Source: Sporosarcina ureae
GTDB taxonomy: Bacteria; Bacillota; Bacilli; Bacillales_A; Planococcaceae
DNA: 64,000 nt
NCBI RefSeq assembly: GCF_002101375.1
Contig: NZ_CP015207.1
Location: forward strand, 1,604,001 to 1,668,000
Reading direction: 5' to 3'
Part shown: one piece after another, positions 11,766 through 19,843 of the stretch
Position numbering within the stretch: the stretch's first letter is position 1
Layout: every line of letters begins with the position of its first letter
Program-made: the position numbers and the translations under genes
The notes under the pieces: model-generated
What the model was told of the DNA's origin: nothing
Seen by the model: the letters and a program-made list of their open reading frames with translations, nothing else
Databases searched by the model: none

Positions 11766-12266
11766 TTAAGCACCTTGCTCTTCTTTTTGTTCTGCAACTG
11801 CTTTTGTAGCAAGTGCAAAGTTTCGTACTGGCGCTTGAAGAACGCTGAGTAGCATAGATAGTAGACCATCGCGAGACGGTAGAGTAGCCAATGCTTTCAC
11901 ATCTTCAGCTGATGCAACGTTTCCTTCAATCACACCCGCTTTAATTTCAAGCTTGTCGTTCTTTTTAGCGAAATCATTTAAGATTTTAGCTGGCGCTACT
12001 ACGTCTTCTGTTGAGAAGGCGATAGCGTTTGGACCTGTCAAGTTTTCATTCAAACCTTCTAGTCCTGCAACTACTGTCGCACGACGCACCATTGAGTTTT
12101 TATAAACTTTGAACTCGATGCCCGCTTCACGAAGTTGTTTACGCAATTCTGTAACTTGTGAAACCGTAAGACCACGGTAATCGACAACTACTACAGATGC
12201 TGCTGTTTGCAACTTCTCAGCGACTTCTGATACGACCGCTTGTTTAGCTTCTAAAATTTTGCTCAT
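11766..12266 (-). CDS. rplJ: 50S ribosomal protein L10
   Basis: L10 anchors the L7/L12 dimers to 23S rRNA. The 166-residue protein begins [19 protein letters not shown] and contains the conserved [21 protein letters not shown] site precedes the ATG at 12266. The gene is led by a structured L10 leader through which the L10(L12) complex represses its own operon in other bacteria. Confidence 0.98.
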   Translation of the reverse strand: MSKILEAKQAVVSEVAEKLQTAASVVVVDYRGLTVSQVTELRKQLREAGIEFKVYKNSMVRRATVVAGLEGLNENLTGPNAIAFSTEDVVAPAKILNDFAKKNDKLEIKAGVIEGNVASAEDVKALATLPSRDGLLSMLLSVLQAPVRNFALATKAVAEQKEEQGA

Positions 12267-12299
12267 GTTGACACCTCCTGGTAATTAGGGTCACTTATA

Positions 12300-12440
12300 C
12301 CGATATAAAAAGCCCTCAACGTCTAAGACATGAGGGCAGAAAAGTCGTCATCTTTAAAAAAGAGCGTCTTGTCCTCGGCAGGAGCATTAAGTGGCAAGCC
12401 ACACCTGCTGTCTTCGGTACAAATGGTTATCATCATAACA
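12300..12440 (-). promoter_or_regulatory. L10 leader (autoregulatory, rplJL)
   Basis: Between the rplJL promoter and rplJ lie roughly 170 nt of structured leader. It ends in a hairpin with arms GCCCTCA/TGAGGGC (12312-12318, 12331-12337) and, on the minus strand, a TTTTTAT tail. Position and layout match the L10 leader of Bacillales, where L10(L12) binding favours attenuation. The family call rests on position and layout, not on a covariance search. Confidence 0.75.
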
Positions 12441-12446
12441 AGCGTA

Positions 12447-12475
12447 ATCTTAACAGATCACTTTATGCTTGTCAA
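12447..12475 (-). promoter_or_regulatory. SigA-type promoter for rplJ-rplL
   Basis: The minus strand reads -35 TTGACA (12470-12475), a 17-bp spacer, and -10 TAAGAT (12447-12452). The -35 box abuts the rplA stop codon, so rplJL starts separately from rplKA. Confidence 0.8.
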
Positions 12476-13177
12476 TTATTTTTTAACAGTAACGCTTGAC
12501 GGATCTACTTTTACAGCAGGACCCATAGTTGTCGTAACGTTTACTGATTTCATGTATGTTCCTTTTGACGATGACGGTTTAGCTTTTTGAATCGTTTCAA
12601 AGATAGTCAAGAAGTTTTCTTCCAACTTCTCGTTATCGAAAGAAGCTTTCCCGATTGGCGCATGGATGATTCCAGCTTTGTCCGCACGGTATTCAACTTT
12701 ACCTGCTTTGATTTCTTCAATAGCTTTCGTTACGTCGAATGTTACTGTACCTGTTTTCGGGTTCGGCATAAGACCTTTTGGTCCAAGTACGCGACCAATC
12801 TTACCAACTTCGCCCATCATGTCAGGTGTAGCAACGATTACATCAAATTCGAACCAACCTTGTTGAATTTTAGCAATTAATTCTGCGTCGCCTACGTAGT
12901 CTGCGCCCGCAGCTTCTGCTTCTTTAACTTTTTCACCTTTAGCGAATACTAATACGCGTTGAGTTTTACCAGTACCATTAGGAAGCACTACTGCTCCACG
13001 GATTTGCTGATCGTTTTTACGTGTATCAATACCAAGACGGAAAGCTACTTCAACTGTTGCATCAAAATTAGTAGTAGTTGTCTTTTTAGCAAGTTCAATT
13101 GCTTCTTTCGCAGAGTATGTAGCTGTACGATCTACAAGCTTCGATGCATCTACGAATTTTTTACCTCTTTTAGCCAT
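12476..13177 (-). CDS. rplA: 50S ribosomal protein L1
   Basis: L1 forms the mobile L1 stalk that moves E-site tRNA. The 233-residue protein starts [16 protein letters not shown] and contains the conserved [17 protein letters not shown] at 13177 is used because GAGGAGG lies immediately upstream. A longer frame from 13195 would place that binding site inside the coding sequence. It is 121 bp downstream of rplK, with a hairpin in the gap. Confidence 0.97.
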   Translation of the reverse strand: MAKRGKKFVDASKLVDRTATYSAKEAIELAKKTTTTNFDATVEVAFRLGIDTRKNDQQIRGAVVLPNGTGKTQRVLVFAKGEKVKEAEAAGADYVGDAELIAKIQQGWFEFDVIVATPDMMGEVGKIGRVLGPKGLMPNPKTGTVTFDVTKAIEEIKAGKVEYRADKAGIIHAPIGKASFDNEKLEENFLTIFETIQKAKPSSSKGTYMKSVNVTTTMGPAVKVDPSSVTVKK

Positions 13178-13231
13178 CAGAATTTTCCTCCTCATTTGTG
13201 GTTTTAACGGATTAAACCTCCCACTTAATGA

Positions 13232-13260
13232 AGGCTGCGAATCTCATTCGACCGCAGCCT
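13232..13260 (-). other. Hairpin in the rplK-rplA intergenic region
   Basis: Arms AGGCTGCG/CGCAGCCT (13232-13239, 13253-13260) form an 8-bp stem, with no U tract on the minus strand. It lies about 55-85 nt ahead of the L1 start codon, a place where an mRNA stem could control rplA. No L1 recognition motif was confirmed. Confidence 0.4.
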
Positions 13261-13298
13261 CCACCTTCAAACAATTGCTGTATTATGAAAAACCAAAA

Positions 13299-13724
13299 TC
13301 AGTCTTCGATTTTGAATCCCATACTGCGAGCAGTACCTTCGACCATTGCCATCGCCGCTTCAACTGACGCCGCGTTTAAGTCTGGCATCTTTTGTTCTGC
13401 GATTTCTCTAACTTTATCACGCTTAACTGTAGCAACTTTGTTTTTATTAGGCTCACCTGAACCCTTTTGAACGTTTGCTGCAACCTTTAGCAATACTGCT
13501 GCTGGCGGAGTTTTTGTGATGAATGTAAATGAACGGTCCTCGAATACTGAGATTTCAACTGGGATAATTAGACCAGCTTGATCTGCTGTACGAGCGTTAA
13601 ATTCTTTACAGAATCCCATAATGTTAACACCTGCTTGACCTAATGCCGGCCCTACTGGTGGTGCTGGATTTGCTTTACCAGCTGGAATTTGCAATTTCAC
13701 TACTTTAGTAACTTTTTTAGCCAC
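13299..13724 (-). CDS. rplK: 50S ribosomal protein L11
   Basis: L11 belongs to the GTPase-associated centre and is needed for stringent-factor activation. The 141-residue protein contains the [20 protein letters not shown] start region and [13 protein letters not shown], and it ends MGFKIED. GTG at 13724 is the start because AAGGAGGTG precedes it, and Bacillus rplK starts VAKKV in the same way. The longer frame from 13775 adds 17 residues with no L11 match. Its own promoter lies at 13845-13873. Confidence 0.97.
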   Translation of the reverse strand: MAKKVTKVVKLQIPAGKANPAPPVGPALGQAGVNIMGFCKEFNARTADQAGLIIPVEISVFEDRSFTFITKTPPAAVLLKVAANVQKGSGEPNKNKVATVKRDKVREIAEQKMPDLNAASVEAAMAMVEGTARSMGFKIED

Positions 13725-13844
13725 GAGACACACCTCCTTAAGTCCGTGATGTGGTAATTGGGTTGCCCCTCCCACTCAAATATGTGCCTGCCGACGATGT
13801 CGGTAGAATTGGTTAATCCGTACAGACTAAGTCTGACCTTTGAA

Positions 13845-13873
13845 ATGATACCACCATTACACAGATTTTGCAA
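13845..13873 (-). promoter_or_regulatory. SigA-type promoter for rplK-rplA
   Basis: The minus strand reads -35 TTGCAA (13868-13873), a 17-bp spacer ending TGG, and -10 TATCAT (13845-13850). The leader of about 115 nt contains two small inverted repeats (13824-13836 and 13788-13806). Confidence 0.75.
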
Positions 13874-13894
13874 GAGGGAAATCCCTATTACCCA

Positions 13895-14437
13895 TCAATC
13901 CATTTTTTCTACTTGATCAAACGAAAGTTCCATTTTCGTTTCGCGTCCGAACATATCAACACTTACGACCACTTTACCTTTGTCCATTTCAATCTCTTCC
14001 ACTTTACCTTCAAAGTTGGCAAACGGCCCTTCTAACACCGTTACACTTTCACCTACTCCAAAATCGATATCTACACGCTGCTCTTTCATACCCATTTGCT
14101 TTAGGATGAATTCTACTTCTTCCGGCAACAACGGTGTAGGCTTCGCTCCACCACCTGATGAACCGATAAACCCAGTAACACCTGGCGTATTGCGAACAAC
14201 GTACCACGAGTCATCTGTCATGATCAATTCAACCAAAACATAGCCTGGGAACGTTTTACGCATAACCGTTTTCTTTTTACCATCTTTAATATCCGTCTCT
14301 TCTTCTTCCGGAATGACGACACGGAATATCTTATCAGACATGCCCATTGTCTCGACACGTTTTTCAAGATTAGCCTTTACTTTGTTCTCATACCCTGAGT
14401 ACGTATGCACAACATACCAATTTTTATCCATTTCCAT
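13895..14437 (-). CDS. nusG: Transcription termination/antitermination factor NusG
   Basis: NusG binds RNA polymerase and modulates pausing, termination and transcription-translation coupling. The 180 residues hold the NGN domain (KNWYVVHTYSGYENKVKANL to about residue 115) and a C-terminal KOW domain (FGVGESVTVLEGPFANFEGK). The start is ATG 14437, or possibly ATG 14431 (MDKNW, closer to Bacillus). Neither has a Shine-Dalgarno site at normal distance; the strong GGAGGG is 23 nt upstream (see the leader entry). It lies downstream of secE past a terminator-like hairpin. Confidence 0.97.
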   Translation of the reverse strand: MEMDKNWYVVHTYSGYENKVKANLEKRVETMGMSDKIFRVVIPEEEETDIKDGKKKTVMRKTFPGYVLVELIMTDDSWYVVRNTPGVTGFIGSSGGGAKPTPLLPEEVEFILKQMGMKEQRVDIDFGVGESVTVLEGPFANFEGKVEEIEMDKGKVVVSVDMFGRETKMELSFDQVEKMD

Positions 14438-14472
14438 GACATTGAGGACTGCGCGTCCGTCCCTCCTTTAAA
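14438..14472 (-). promoter_or_regulatory. nusG translation leader with a distant, pairable ribosome binding site
   Basis: A strong AAAGGAGGG (14461-14469) sits 23 nt from the nusG ATG, with no in-frame ATG, GTG or TTG between. The intervening bases can pair: GGAC/GTCC around a 5-nt loop would shorten the effective spacing, while GAGG-AC/GTCCTC would hide the ribosome binding site. The leader could therefore switch nusG translation. This is a reading of the bases, not a tested structure. Confidence 0.5.
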
Positions 14473-14481
14473 TTAAAGCTG

Positions 14482-14509
14482 AAAAAACCCGTTTATTCAT
14501 CAAAACGGG
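14482..14509 (-). terminator. Terminator-like hairpin between secE and nusG
   Basis: Arms CCCGTTT/AAACGGG (14488-14494, 14503-14509) with an 8-nt loop are followed on the minus strand by TTTTTT. Only about 45 bp remain before nusG and no promoter is evident in them. It is therefore likely an attenuator that lets some transcripts through to nusG. Confidence 0.75.
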
Positions 14510-14538
14510 ATATTCTCACGCTATTCATACTTTCTTTA

Positions 14539-14724
14539 TTACAGACCTGTATACCATTTCATTACTCCAGAGATTCCTAAATCCACTACGAAGAAATAGA
14601 CAGCCATGAATATAACCGTCGAAATAACGACTACAGTATACTTTGTTAGTTCTTTACGTTTCGGCCAGCTGACTTTCCGCATTTCCGAAACGACTTTTTT
14701 CAAAAAATCGGTAATCTTGCCCAT
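14539..14724 (-). CDS. secE: Preprotein translocase subunit SecE
   Basis: SecE clamps SecY in the protein-conducting channel of the cytoplasmic membrane. The 61-residue protein has an amphipathic N-terminal helix with the hallmark MRKVSWPKRKELTKYT, followed by one membrane segment (about 31-53). ATG at 14724 was chosen because GGAG lies 6 nt upstream and the usual short Gram-positive length results. The longer frame from 14784 has no SecE match. It lies 56 bp after rpmG. Confidence 0.96.
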   Translation of the reverse strand: MGKITDFLKKVVSEMRKVSWPKRKELTKYTVVVISTVIFMAVYFFVVDLGISGVMKWYTGL

Positions 14725-14780
14725 TCTTCTCCAACCCTTCCGAATGACATAGCGTTCTGACTCGAACTCTATGTAACTGG

Positions 14781-14930
14781 TCAAATGGTTTGCTTATGCA
14801 ATGTATGCGCATTGCAATGACTGCAAAACTTCTTTATACTCATTCTTCCCTCACGGCCGTTGTTGCCAGCGGGTAAAGAATAGTTTCGCGAACCACATAT
14901 CTCACAGCTTAAAGTTATTTTTTTCGACAT
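14781..14930 (-). CDS. rpmG: 50S ribosomal protein L33 (zinc-binding type)
   Basis: This 49-residue gene reads MSKKITLSCEICGSRNYSL... and ends HTLHKQTI. Cys9, Cys12, Cys36 and Cys39 form two CxxC pairs, the zinc-ribbon (C+) form of L33. It precedes secE exactly as in Bacillus. The ATG at 14930 has AGGTGA upstream and a SigA promoter 37 bp further up. Bacillales often carry a second, cysteine-free L33 gene, which is not in this window. Confidence 0.95.
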   Translation of the reverse strand: MSKKITLSCEICGSRNYSLPAGNNGREGRMSIKKFCSHCNAHTLHKQTI

Positions 14931-14966
14931 TTCAATTCACCTAATTCAAGACAATAGTCTCGCTAA

Positions 14967-14995
14967 AGAGTACCATTTAACTAACGATATGTCAA
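14967..14995 (-). promoter_or_regulatory. SigA-type promoter for rpmG-secE
   Basis: The minus strand reads -35 TTGACA (14990-14995), a 17-bp spacer ending TGG (extended -10), and -10 TACTCT (14967-14972). Confidence 0.7.
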
Positions 14996-15011
14996 TTTAC
15001 TATTGATAAGT

Positions 15012-15650
15012 TTAACGTACCAAATCCACCGCCATCGAGTGTTCCAATTTGCGTTTGATCCGTTGCAAAGCATTATCTATCGATTTCACTTGGCGATTCA
15101 ACACTTCAGAAATTTCGCGATAGGATTGACCTTCTAAATACAATGTTAATACTTCTTTTTCCAATCCGCTTAACACTTTATTCATCTCTTTTTCCATGAA
15201 TGTGAAGTTTTCTTTATGGATTATCAAATCTTCAGGGTCATCTAATGTAGAGCCCGATATGATATCTAGCAACGTTCGCTCCTGATCTTCATCATACATC
15301 GGCTTGTCCAACGAAATAGACGTATTTAGTGGAATATGTTTTTGACGCGTGGCAGTTTTAATAGCTGTAATAATTTGTCGCGTAATACATAGCTCAGCAA
15401 AGACTTTAAAGGAGCTTAATCTGTCAGGACGGAAATCACGTATCGCTTTATAGAGTCCGATCATTCCTTCTTGCATGATATCTTCACGATCTCCACCAAT
15501 AATGAAATACGCTCTTGCTTTCATTCGGACAATTGGCTGAAATTTAGTTATTAAAAAATCTAATACATCCGAATTCCCTAAATGGATCAATTCCACCATT
15601 TCTTCATCAGATAGTTTAGAAAACTCGTTTTTACTCTTTACATTTTCCAT
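15012..15650 (-). CDS. sigH: RNA polymerase sigma-H factor
   Basis: SigH directs transition-state and early sporulation transcription in Bacillales. The roughly 212-residue protein shows region 2 (REDIMQEGMIGLYKAIRDF), the SigH-typical FKVFAELCITRQIITAIKTA and TRQKHIPLN, and region 4 with a helix-turn-helix (YREISEVLNRQVKSIDNALQ). ATG at 15650 is my preferred start, with GGAGAGG 12 nt upstream. GTG at 15671 would add seven residues but has no binding site. It lies between rae1 and rpmG as in B. subtilis. Confidence 0.95.
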   Translation of the reverse strand: MENVKSKNEFSKLSDEEMVELIHLGNSDVLDFLITKFQPIVRMKARAYFIIGGDREDIMQEGMIGLYKAIRDFRPDRLSSFKVFAELCITRQIITAIKTATRQKHIPLNTSISLDKPMYDEDQERTLLDIISGSTLDDPEDLIIHKENFTFMEKEMNKVLSGLEKEVLTLYLEGQSYREISEVLNRQVKSIDNALQRIKRKLEHSMAVDLVR

Positions 15651-15732
15651 GTCCCGCACCAACCTCTCCACCCCAGAGTACTAATTGGTTTTATATGCCA
15701 GTATAGACGCGGTGATTTTTCACGTCAACTAC

Positions 15733-16248
15733 TCATTTTCCACCACGTCTCATTTTTTCGAATTCCGCTGCCACTTCATCTGTCAGAGGAATTTTTGATA
15801 GAGGCCGTTGTTCTATTGAATCTTTTAACTTTTGCGCAATTACGCGATCCACTTCTTTCATAGCAATTTCTAACTCCCGTGCAGAGATGCGGAGTGCACC
15901 CTGGGCAAACACTACCCATTGTTCTACAAGATCTGAAGTAGCTACATGGATTTGCGTCAAACGACCGGATAATTCGGACACCAATTTTTCAATCCGCTCA
16001 TCCGCCGTTTCATTCTCTCTTGTAAAGACGACTTCTACACGGTATTGTTTTTTTCGTTTTTCGATACCTGGTACCAGGTGGGCATCGAATATTACAATGA
16101 CACGCCATCCCCTATTGGCCTGAAATTCCGCCATCCGCTCAATAAGTCGATCACGCGCTTGCGCAAAATCTTCTTGTTTCAGTTGTTGCAGTTCAGGCCA
16201 CGCACCGATGATGTTATATCCATCAACGAGTAGCACATCTTTCTTCAT
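15733..16248 (-). CDS. rae1: Rae1-type ribosome-associated endoribonuclease (NYN domain)
   Basis: The 171-residue protein is a PIN-like NYN-domain nuclease of the YacP family. LLVDGYNIIGAWPEL (about 6-20) supplies the first catalytic aspartate, and VIVIFDAHLVPG and THVATSDLVEQW-like segments supply further acidic residues. In B. subtilis, Rae1 (YacP) cleaves mRNA in the ribosomal A site. The gene overlaps rlmB by 4 bp (ATGA), implying translational coupling in an mrnC-rlmB-rae1 unit. Confidence 0.9.
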   Translation of the reverse strand: MKKDVLLVDGYNIIGAWPELQQLKQEDFAQARDRLIERMAEFQANRGWRVIVIFDAHLVPGIEKRKKQYRVEVVFTRENETADERIEKLVSELSGRLTQIHVATSDLVEQWVVFAQGALRISARELEIAMKEVDRVIAQKLKDSIEQRPLSKIPLTDEVAAEFEKMRRGGK

Positions 16249-17003
16249 GATGTAGCCTGAGCGGATTGACGCTTTCGTAGAACTTCATACATCAATAATG
16301 CCGCCGCTACCGAAGCATTTAATGACGTAACTTTTCCGACCATTGGCAATCCATAAAGGAAATCGCATCTTTCTCGCAAAATGCGTGACATCCCTTTACC
16401 TTCACTACCTATAATGACAGCCAAAGGTAATGTGGCATCCATATGGCGATAATCAGTGGCATTGGAAGCATCCGTTCCCGCAATCCAAATCCCTTGTCTC
16501 TTTAGCTCATCCACAGTTTGGGACAAATTATTCACACGCACAACGGGTATATGTTCAATCGCACCTGTTGACGCTTTCGCCACTACACCTGTCAAACCAA
16601 CAGCACGTCTCTTCGGAATGATGATGCCATGCACGCCTGAAGCATCAGCAGTTCGTAAGATAGATCCTAGATTATGTGGATCTTCTAGCTCATCAAGAAT
16701 GATGAAGAACGGATCTTCTTGCCTTTCTTTAGCAATTGCAAATAAGTCTTCCAGCTCCGCATAATCGTAAGCGGCAACTGAAGCGAGAATTCCTTGGTGA
16801 CTCAGATCCGTCATACCATCCAATTTCTGCTTCGGTGCTGTCTGCACAACTACTCCCGCTTCTTTAGCAAGCTTCATAATTTCGCCGATACTTTTCTTAT
16901 TAACGCCTTCTGCTACCCAGATTTTATTCAGTTGTCTTCCTGAACGTAGCGCTTCTACGACAGGGTTTCTTCCACCAATCAATTCAACTTCTAACTCTGT
17001 CAT
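16245..17003 (-). CDS. rlmB: 23S rRNA (guanosine-2'-O-)-methyltransferase RlmB
   Basis: This is a SpoU/TrmH-family knotted methyltransferase that 2'-O-methylates a guanosine of 23S rRNA (G2251 in E. coli numbering). The 252 residues hold an N-terminal L30e-like substrate-binding domain (IGGRNPVVEALRSGR) and the SPOUT motifs LDELEDPHNLGSILRTADAS, IIGSEGKGMSR and LNASVAAALLMYE. ATG at 17003 follows GAGGAGG and overlaps the mrnC stop by 4 bp. Confidence 0.94.
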   Translation of the reverse strand: MTELEVELIGGRNPVVEALRSGRQLNKIWVAEGVNKKSIGEIMKLAKEAGVVVQTAPKQKLDGMTDLSHQGILASVAAYDYAELEDLFAIAKERQEDPFFIILDELEDPHNLGSILRTADASGVHGIIIPKRRAVGLTGVVAKASTGAIEHIPVVRVNNLSQTVDELKRQGIWIAGTDASNATDYRHMDATLPLAVIIGSEGKGMSRILRERCDFLYGLPMVGKVTSLNASVAAALLMYEVLRKRQSAQATS

Positions 17004-17419
17004 GCTTTCTCCTCCTCAGGCTGCTCCACCAGTCGAATAGCTGTCTCGATCAGTTCAGCCAGTCGCTCTTGCCGATCCAATAAATGTACATACCCGAGAA
17101 CTGCTTCGAATGCAGAGCTATAATTATATGTTGTCACATCAGTGTTTTTGGGGACAGATCCCGCCTTCGCATTGCGACCACGGCGCATTACCGCCAATTC
17201 TTCTTCCGTGAGAATTTGTTGATCTCTCATCGTTAGGATAATTCGCGCCTGTGCTTTCGCAGAGACAAAGCGCGTAGCTTCCTTATGCAAAATTTGCGGT
17301 TTTACACGTCCACGGCGTAGTAAATGTTCTCTAACTGCTGTTTCATATACGGCATCTCCCATATAAGCAAGGGCTAGTGCATTGAGTTGTTTAACGTCTA
17401 TTTCACGTAATTTCTCCAC
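17000..17419 (-). CDS. mrnC: Mini-ribonuclease 3 (23S rRNA maturation)
   Basis: Mini-III is an RNase III catalytic domain without the dsRNA-binding domain, and it matures 23S rRNA ends in Bacillales. The 139-residue protein carries ALAYMGDAVYE near residue 20 and a second conserved acidic segment. The start is GTG 17419 with GAGG 7 nt upstream, 4 bp after the cysS stop. It is tightly packed between cysS and rlmB. Confidence 0.93.
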   Translation of the reverse strand: MEKLREIDVKQLNALALAYMGDAVYETAVREHLLRRGRVKPQILHKEATRFVSAKAQARIILTMRDQQILTEEELAVMRRGRNAKAGSVPKNTDVTTYNYSSAFEAVLGYVHLLDRQERLAELIETAIRLVEQPEEEKA

Positions 17420-17423
17420 GCCG

Positions 17424-18824
17424 TTATCCTCTTTTCCAGCGAGTACCTTGCGCTGTATCTTCTAAAATAATCCCTCGCACTTTTAGTTCATCACGAATTT
17501 CATCCGACCGTGCAAAATCACGATTTTTCCGAGCATCAAGACGTTCCTGGATCAATTTATCCACTTCATCATCCACTAATTCATCCGCGCTATCAAAAGG
17601 CAATCCAAGTACACCCATTAACAGATCAAACGCTTCGATGAATTGCTGAAGTACGTGACGGTCTGTATTTTTCTCAAGCAAGTAAACATTTGCCTGTTTG
17701 GACAGTTCAAAAATTGACGCGATTGCATTAGCAGTATTGAAGTCATCATCCATTGATTTCTCAAATGCGTTAACTTGGTCGCTGATCTTATTTAACCATG
17801 ACTCGGAATTTTCCGCCAGATCCGCCGAAATCGTCAGACGATGCTGCAAGTTGCTGTACGAAGTCCGGATACGCTCCAATCCATTCGCCGCACTCTCTAC
17901 AAGTTCCTGTGCAAAGTTGACCGGATGACGATAGTGCACAGATAGCATGAAGAAACGCAGTACCTTCGGGTCGATTTGCTTACGAATATCATGTACCAAA
18001 ATAAAGTTACCTAAAGACTTTGACATTTTTTCATTATCAATATTGATATACCCGTTATGCATCCAATAGTTGGCGAAAGTTTTGCCTGTAGCTGCTTCAG
18101 ACTGCGCGATTTCATTTTCATGGTGCGGGAATGTTAAATCTTGCCCACCTGCATGAATATCAATGGTATCCCCGAGAAGTTGCTTGGCCATTACCGAACA
18201 TTCGATATGCCACCCCGGCCGTCCCTTGCCCCACGGACTATTCCACGAAATTTCTTCTCTTTTTGCCGATTTCCAAAGTGCAAAATCAAGAGGATCTGTT
18301 TTGATGGCGTTTTCTTCCACCCGCGCACCTACTTTTAGTTCATCAATAGATTGGTGTGAAAGTTTCCCATAGCCTTCGAATTCACGTGTACGGAAATAGA
18401 CATCTCCATAAGACTCGTAGGCAAATCCTTTATCGATAAGAACTTGGATGAATTCCACAATGTCATGAATATGCTCAGTTACTCGAGGATGTGCAGTTGC
18501 TACTTCACAGCCGAGAGCACTAACATCTTCGTGATACGCCGCAATGAAACGCTCGGTTAATTCTCCAACTTCTTCATTTAATTCATTCGCTGCTTTAATA
18601 ATTTTGTCGTCTACGTCCGTGAAGTTCGAGACGTAATTCACCTCATACCCCCGGTATTCCAAGTAGCGGCGAATCGTGTCAAATGCAATCACAGGACGAG
18701 CGTTTCCGATATGAATATAGTTATAAACGGTCGGTCCACAGACATACATTTTAACCTTTCCTTCTTCTATTGGAATAAACTTTTCTTTCTTACGTGTCAA
18801 TGTATTATAAAGTTGAATGCTCAT
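17424..18824 (-). CDS. cysS: Cysteinyl-tRNA synthetase
   Basis: This class I synthetase charges tRNA-Cys. The 466-residue protein has the zinc ligand Cys29 in [19 protein letters not shown], the HIGN signature at 38-41 and KMSKS in [14 protein letters not shown] at 18824 was chosen for its AAGGAGAT site. It overlaps the 3' end of cysE by 20 bp, so the two are translated from one transcript controlled by the Cys T-box at 19549-19785. Confidence 0.97.
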   Translation of the reverse strand: MSIQLYNTLTRKKEKFIPIEEGKVKMYVCGPTVYNYIHIGNARPVIAFDTIRRYLEYRGYEVNYVSNFTDVDDKIIKAANELNEEVGELTERFIAAYHEDVSALGCEVATAHPRVTEHIHDIVEFIQVLIDKGFAYESYGDVYFRTREFEGYGKLSHQSIDELKVGARVEENAIKTDPLDFALWKSAKREEISWNSPWGKGRPGWHIECSVMAKQLLGDTIDIHAGGQDLTFPHHENEIAQSEAATGKTFANYWMHNGYINIDNEKMSKSLGNFILVHDIRKQIDPKVLRFFMLSVHYRHPVNFAQELVESAANGLERIRTSYSNLQHRLTISADLAENSESWLNKISDQVNAFEKSMDDDFNTANAIASIFELSKQANVYLLEKNTDRHVLQQFIEAFDLLMGVLGLPFDSADELVDDEVDKLIQERLDARKNRDFARSDEIRDELKVRGIILEDTAQGTRWKRG

Positions 18825-19479
18825 GTAAATCTCCTTCTTTTTCATTCATAGTTTCCAACTGCTCAGTACGCAGCTTTAACTCCTGAATTTGCTTTTCTAA
18901 TCGCTTGATTTCATCCGCAATCGGATCTTGCGTAGAATGATCCAGTTTACTTTTCACACGTACCCCATTTGAAATAACGATCTTCCCTGGTATCCCAACC
19001 ACTGTAGAGTTGGGCGGCACTTCTTTCAAAATGACCGAACCCGCTCCTACCTTACTATTCTCACCGATCGTGATGGAACCAAGTACTTTGGCACCTGACG
19101 CAACCAATACATTATCACAGAGCGTCGGATGTCGCTTACCGCCTTCTTTACCCGTCCCGCCCAATGTGACTCCTTGATACAGTGTCACATCATCACCAAT
19201 TTCACATGTTTCTCCTATTACTACACCCATCCCATGATCGATGAAAAGACGTCTACCTATCACGGCTCCAGGATGAATTTCGATACCCGTAAAGAATCTG
19301 CTAACTTGCGATACTACACGGGCCAAGAAACGGAGATTACGCTTATAAAACACATGTGCAATACGGTGCATCCAAATTGCATGCAACCCCGAATACGTTA
19401 AGATTACTTCAATCGTGCTGCGGGCTGCCGGATCTTGATCGAAAATACACCGAATATCTTCTTTCATACGTTTGAACAA
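18805..19479 (-). CDS. cysE: Serine O-acetyltransferase
   Basis: CysE makes O-acetylserine for cysteine synthesis. The 224 residues include the SAT helical N-terminus, [21 protein letters not shown] and left-handed beta-helix hexapeptide repeats ([19 protein letters not shown]), then a charged coiled tail. I choose TTG 19479 (LFKRMKEDI, cf. Bacillus MFFRMLKEDI) because AGGGGGAAG sits 4-7 nt upstream. GTG 19506 has no binding site and ATG 19467 would clip the conserved start. Confidence 0.95.
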   Translation of the reverse strand: MFKRMKEDIRCIFDQDPAARSTIEVILTYSGLHAIWMHRIAHVFYKRNLRFLARVVSQVSRFFTGIEIHPGAVIGRRLFIDHGMGVVIGETCEIGDDVTLYQGVTLGGTGKEGGKRHPTLCDNVLVASGAKVLGSITIGENSKVGAGSVILKEVPPNSTVVGIPGKIVISNGVRVKSKLDHSTQDPIADEIKRLEKQIQELKLRTEQLETMNEKEGDLHEHSTL

Positions 19480-19548
19480 TGAACTTCCCCCTTTTTTCTC
19501 TTTCACATGACGGTGGTTTCCACTATAGAAAAATTTTGTGAGATAAAA

Positions 19549-19785
19549 AAAGCGCCCCCGTCACTTATGATGACAGAGACGCATTAAATGCGTGGTTCCA
19601 CTCCGCTTGAGAACTTAATCGTCCCCCGCTTAATGTCTTTAACGCAGACTATACGTATGGCCTACTAACAGTTTCGGCTCATCGCTCAAAGGTGCATTTC
19701 GATAGTGAACGACTCAGGTCATTTCCAGCCTAGATGACCCTCTCTACAGAGTATCCACTACGTACTTTCCTTCTCAACGCTTTAT
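19549..19785 (-). promoter_or_regulatory. T-box leader, cysteine-specific (controls cysE-cysS)
   Basis: On the minus strand a long Stem I region carries a specifier loop with codon TGC (19694-19696, Cys) in GAAATGCACC. The T-box sequence GAGTGGAACCACGC follows. The terminator stem is GCGTCTCTGTCA/TGACGGGGGCGC with a T7 tail (about 19549-19590). Uncharged tRNA-Cys would stabilise the antiterminator and allow cysE-cysS transcription. The specifier fits both downstream genes. Confidence 0.93.
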
Positions 19786-19809
19786 ATATGGTAATTTCAT
19801 ATTAGGTTC

Positions 19810-19837
19810 ATTTTACATAAATTCATTGAATTGTCAA
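19810..19837 (-). promoter_or_regulatory. SigA-type promoter for the cysE-cysS T-box transcript
   Basis: The minus strand reads -35 TTGACA (19832-19837), a 16-bp spacer, and -10 TAAAAT (19810-19815), directly after gltX and just ahead of the T-box leader. Confidence 0.75.
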
Positions 19838-19843
19838 TATTGA

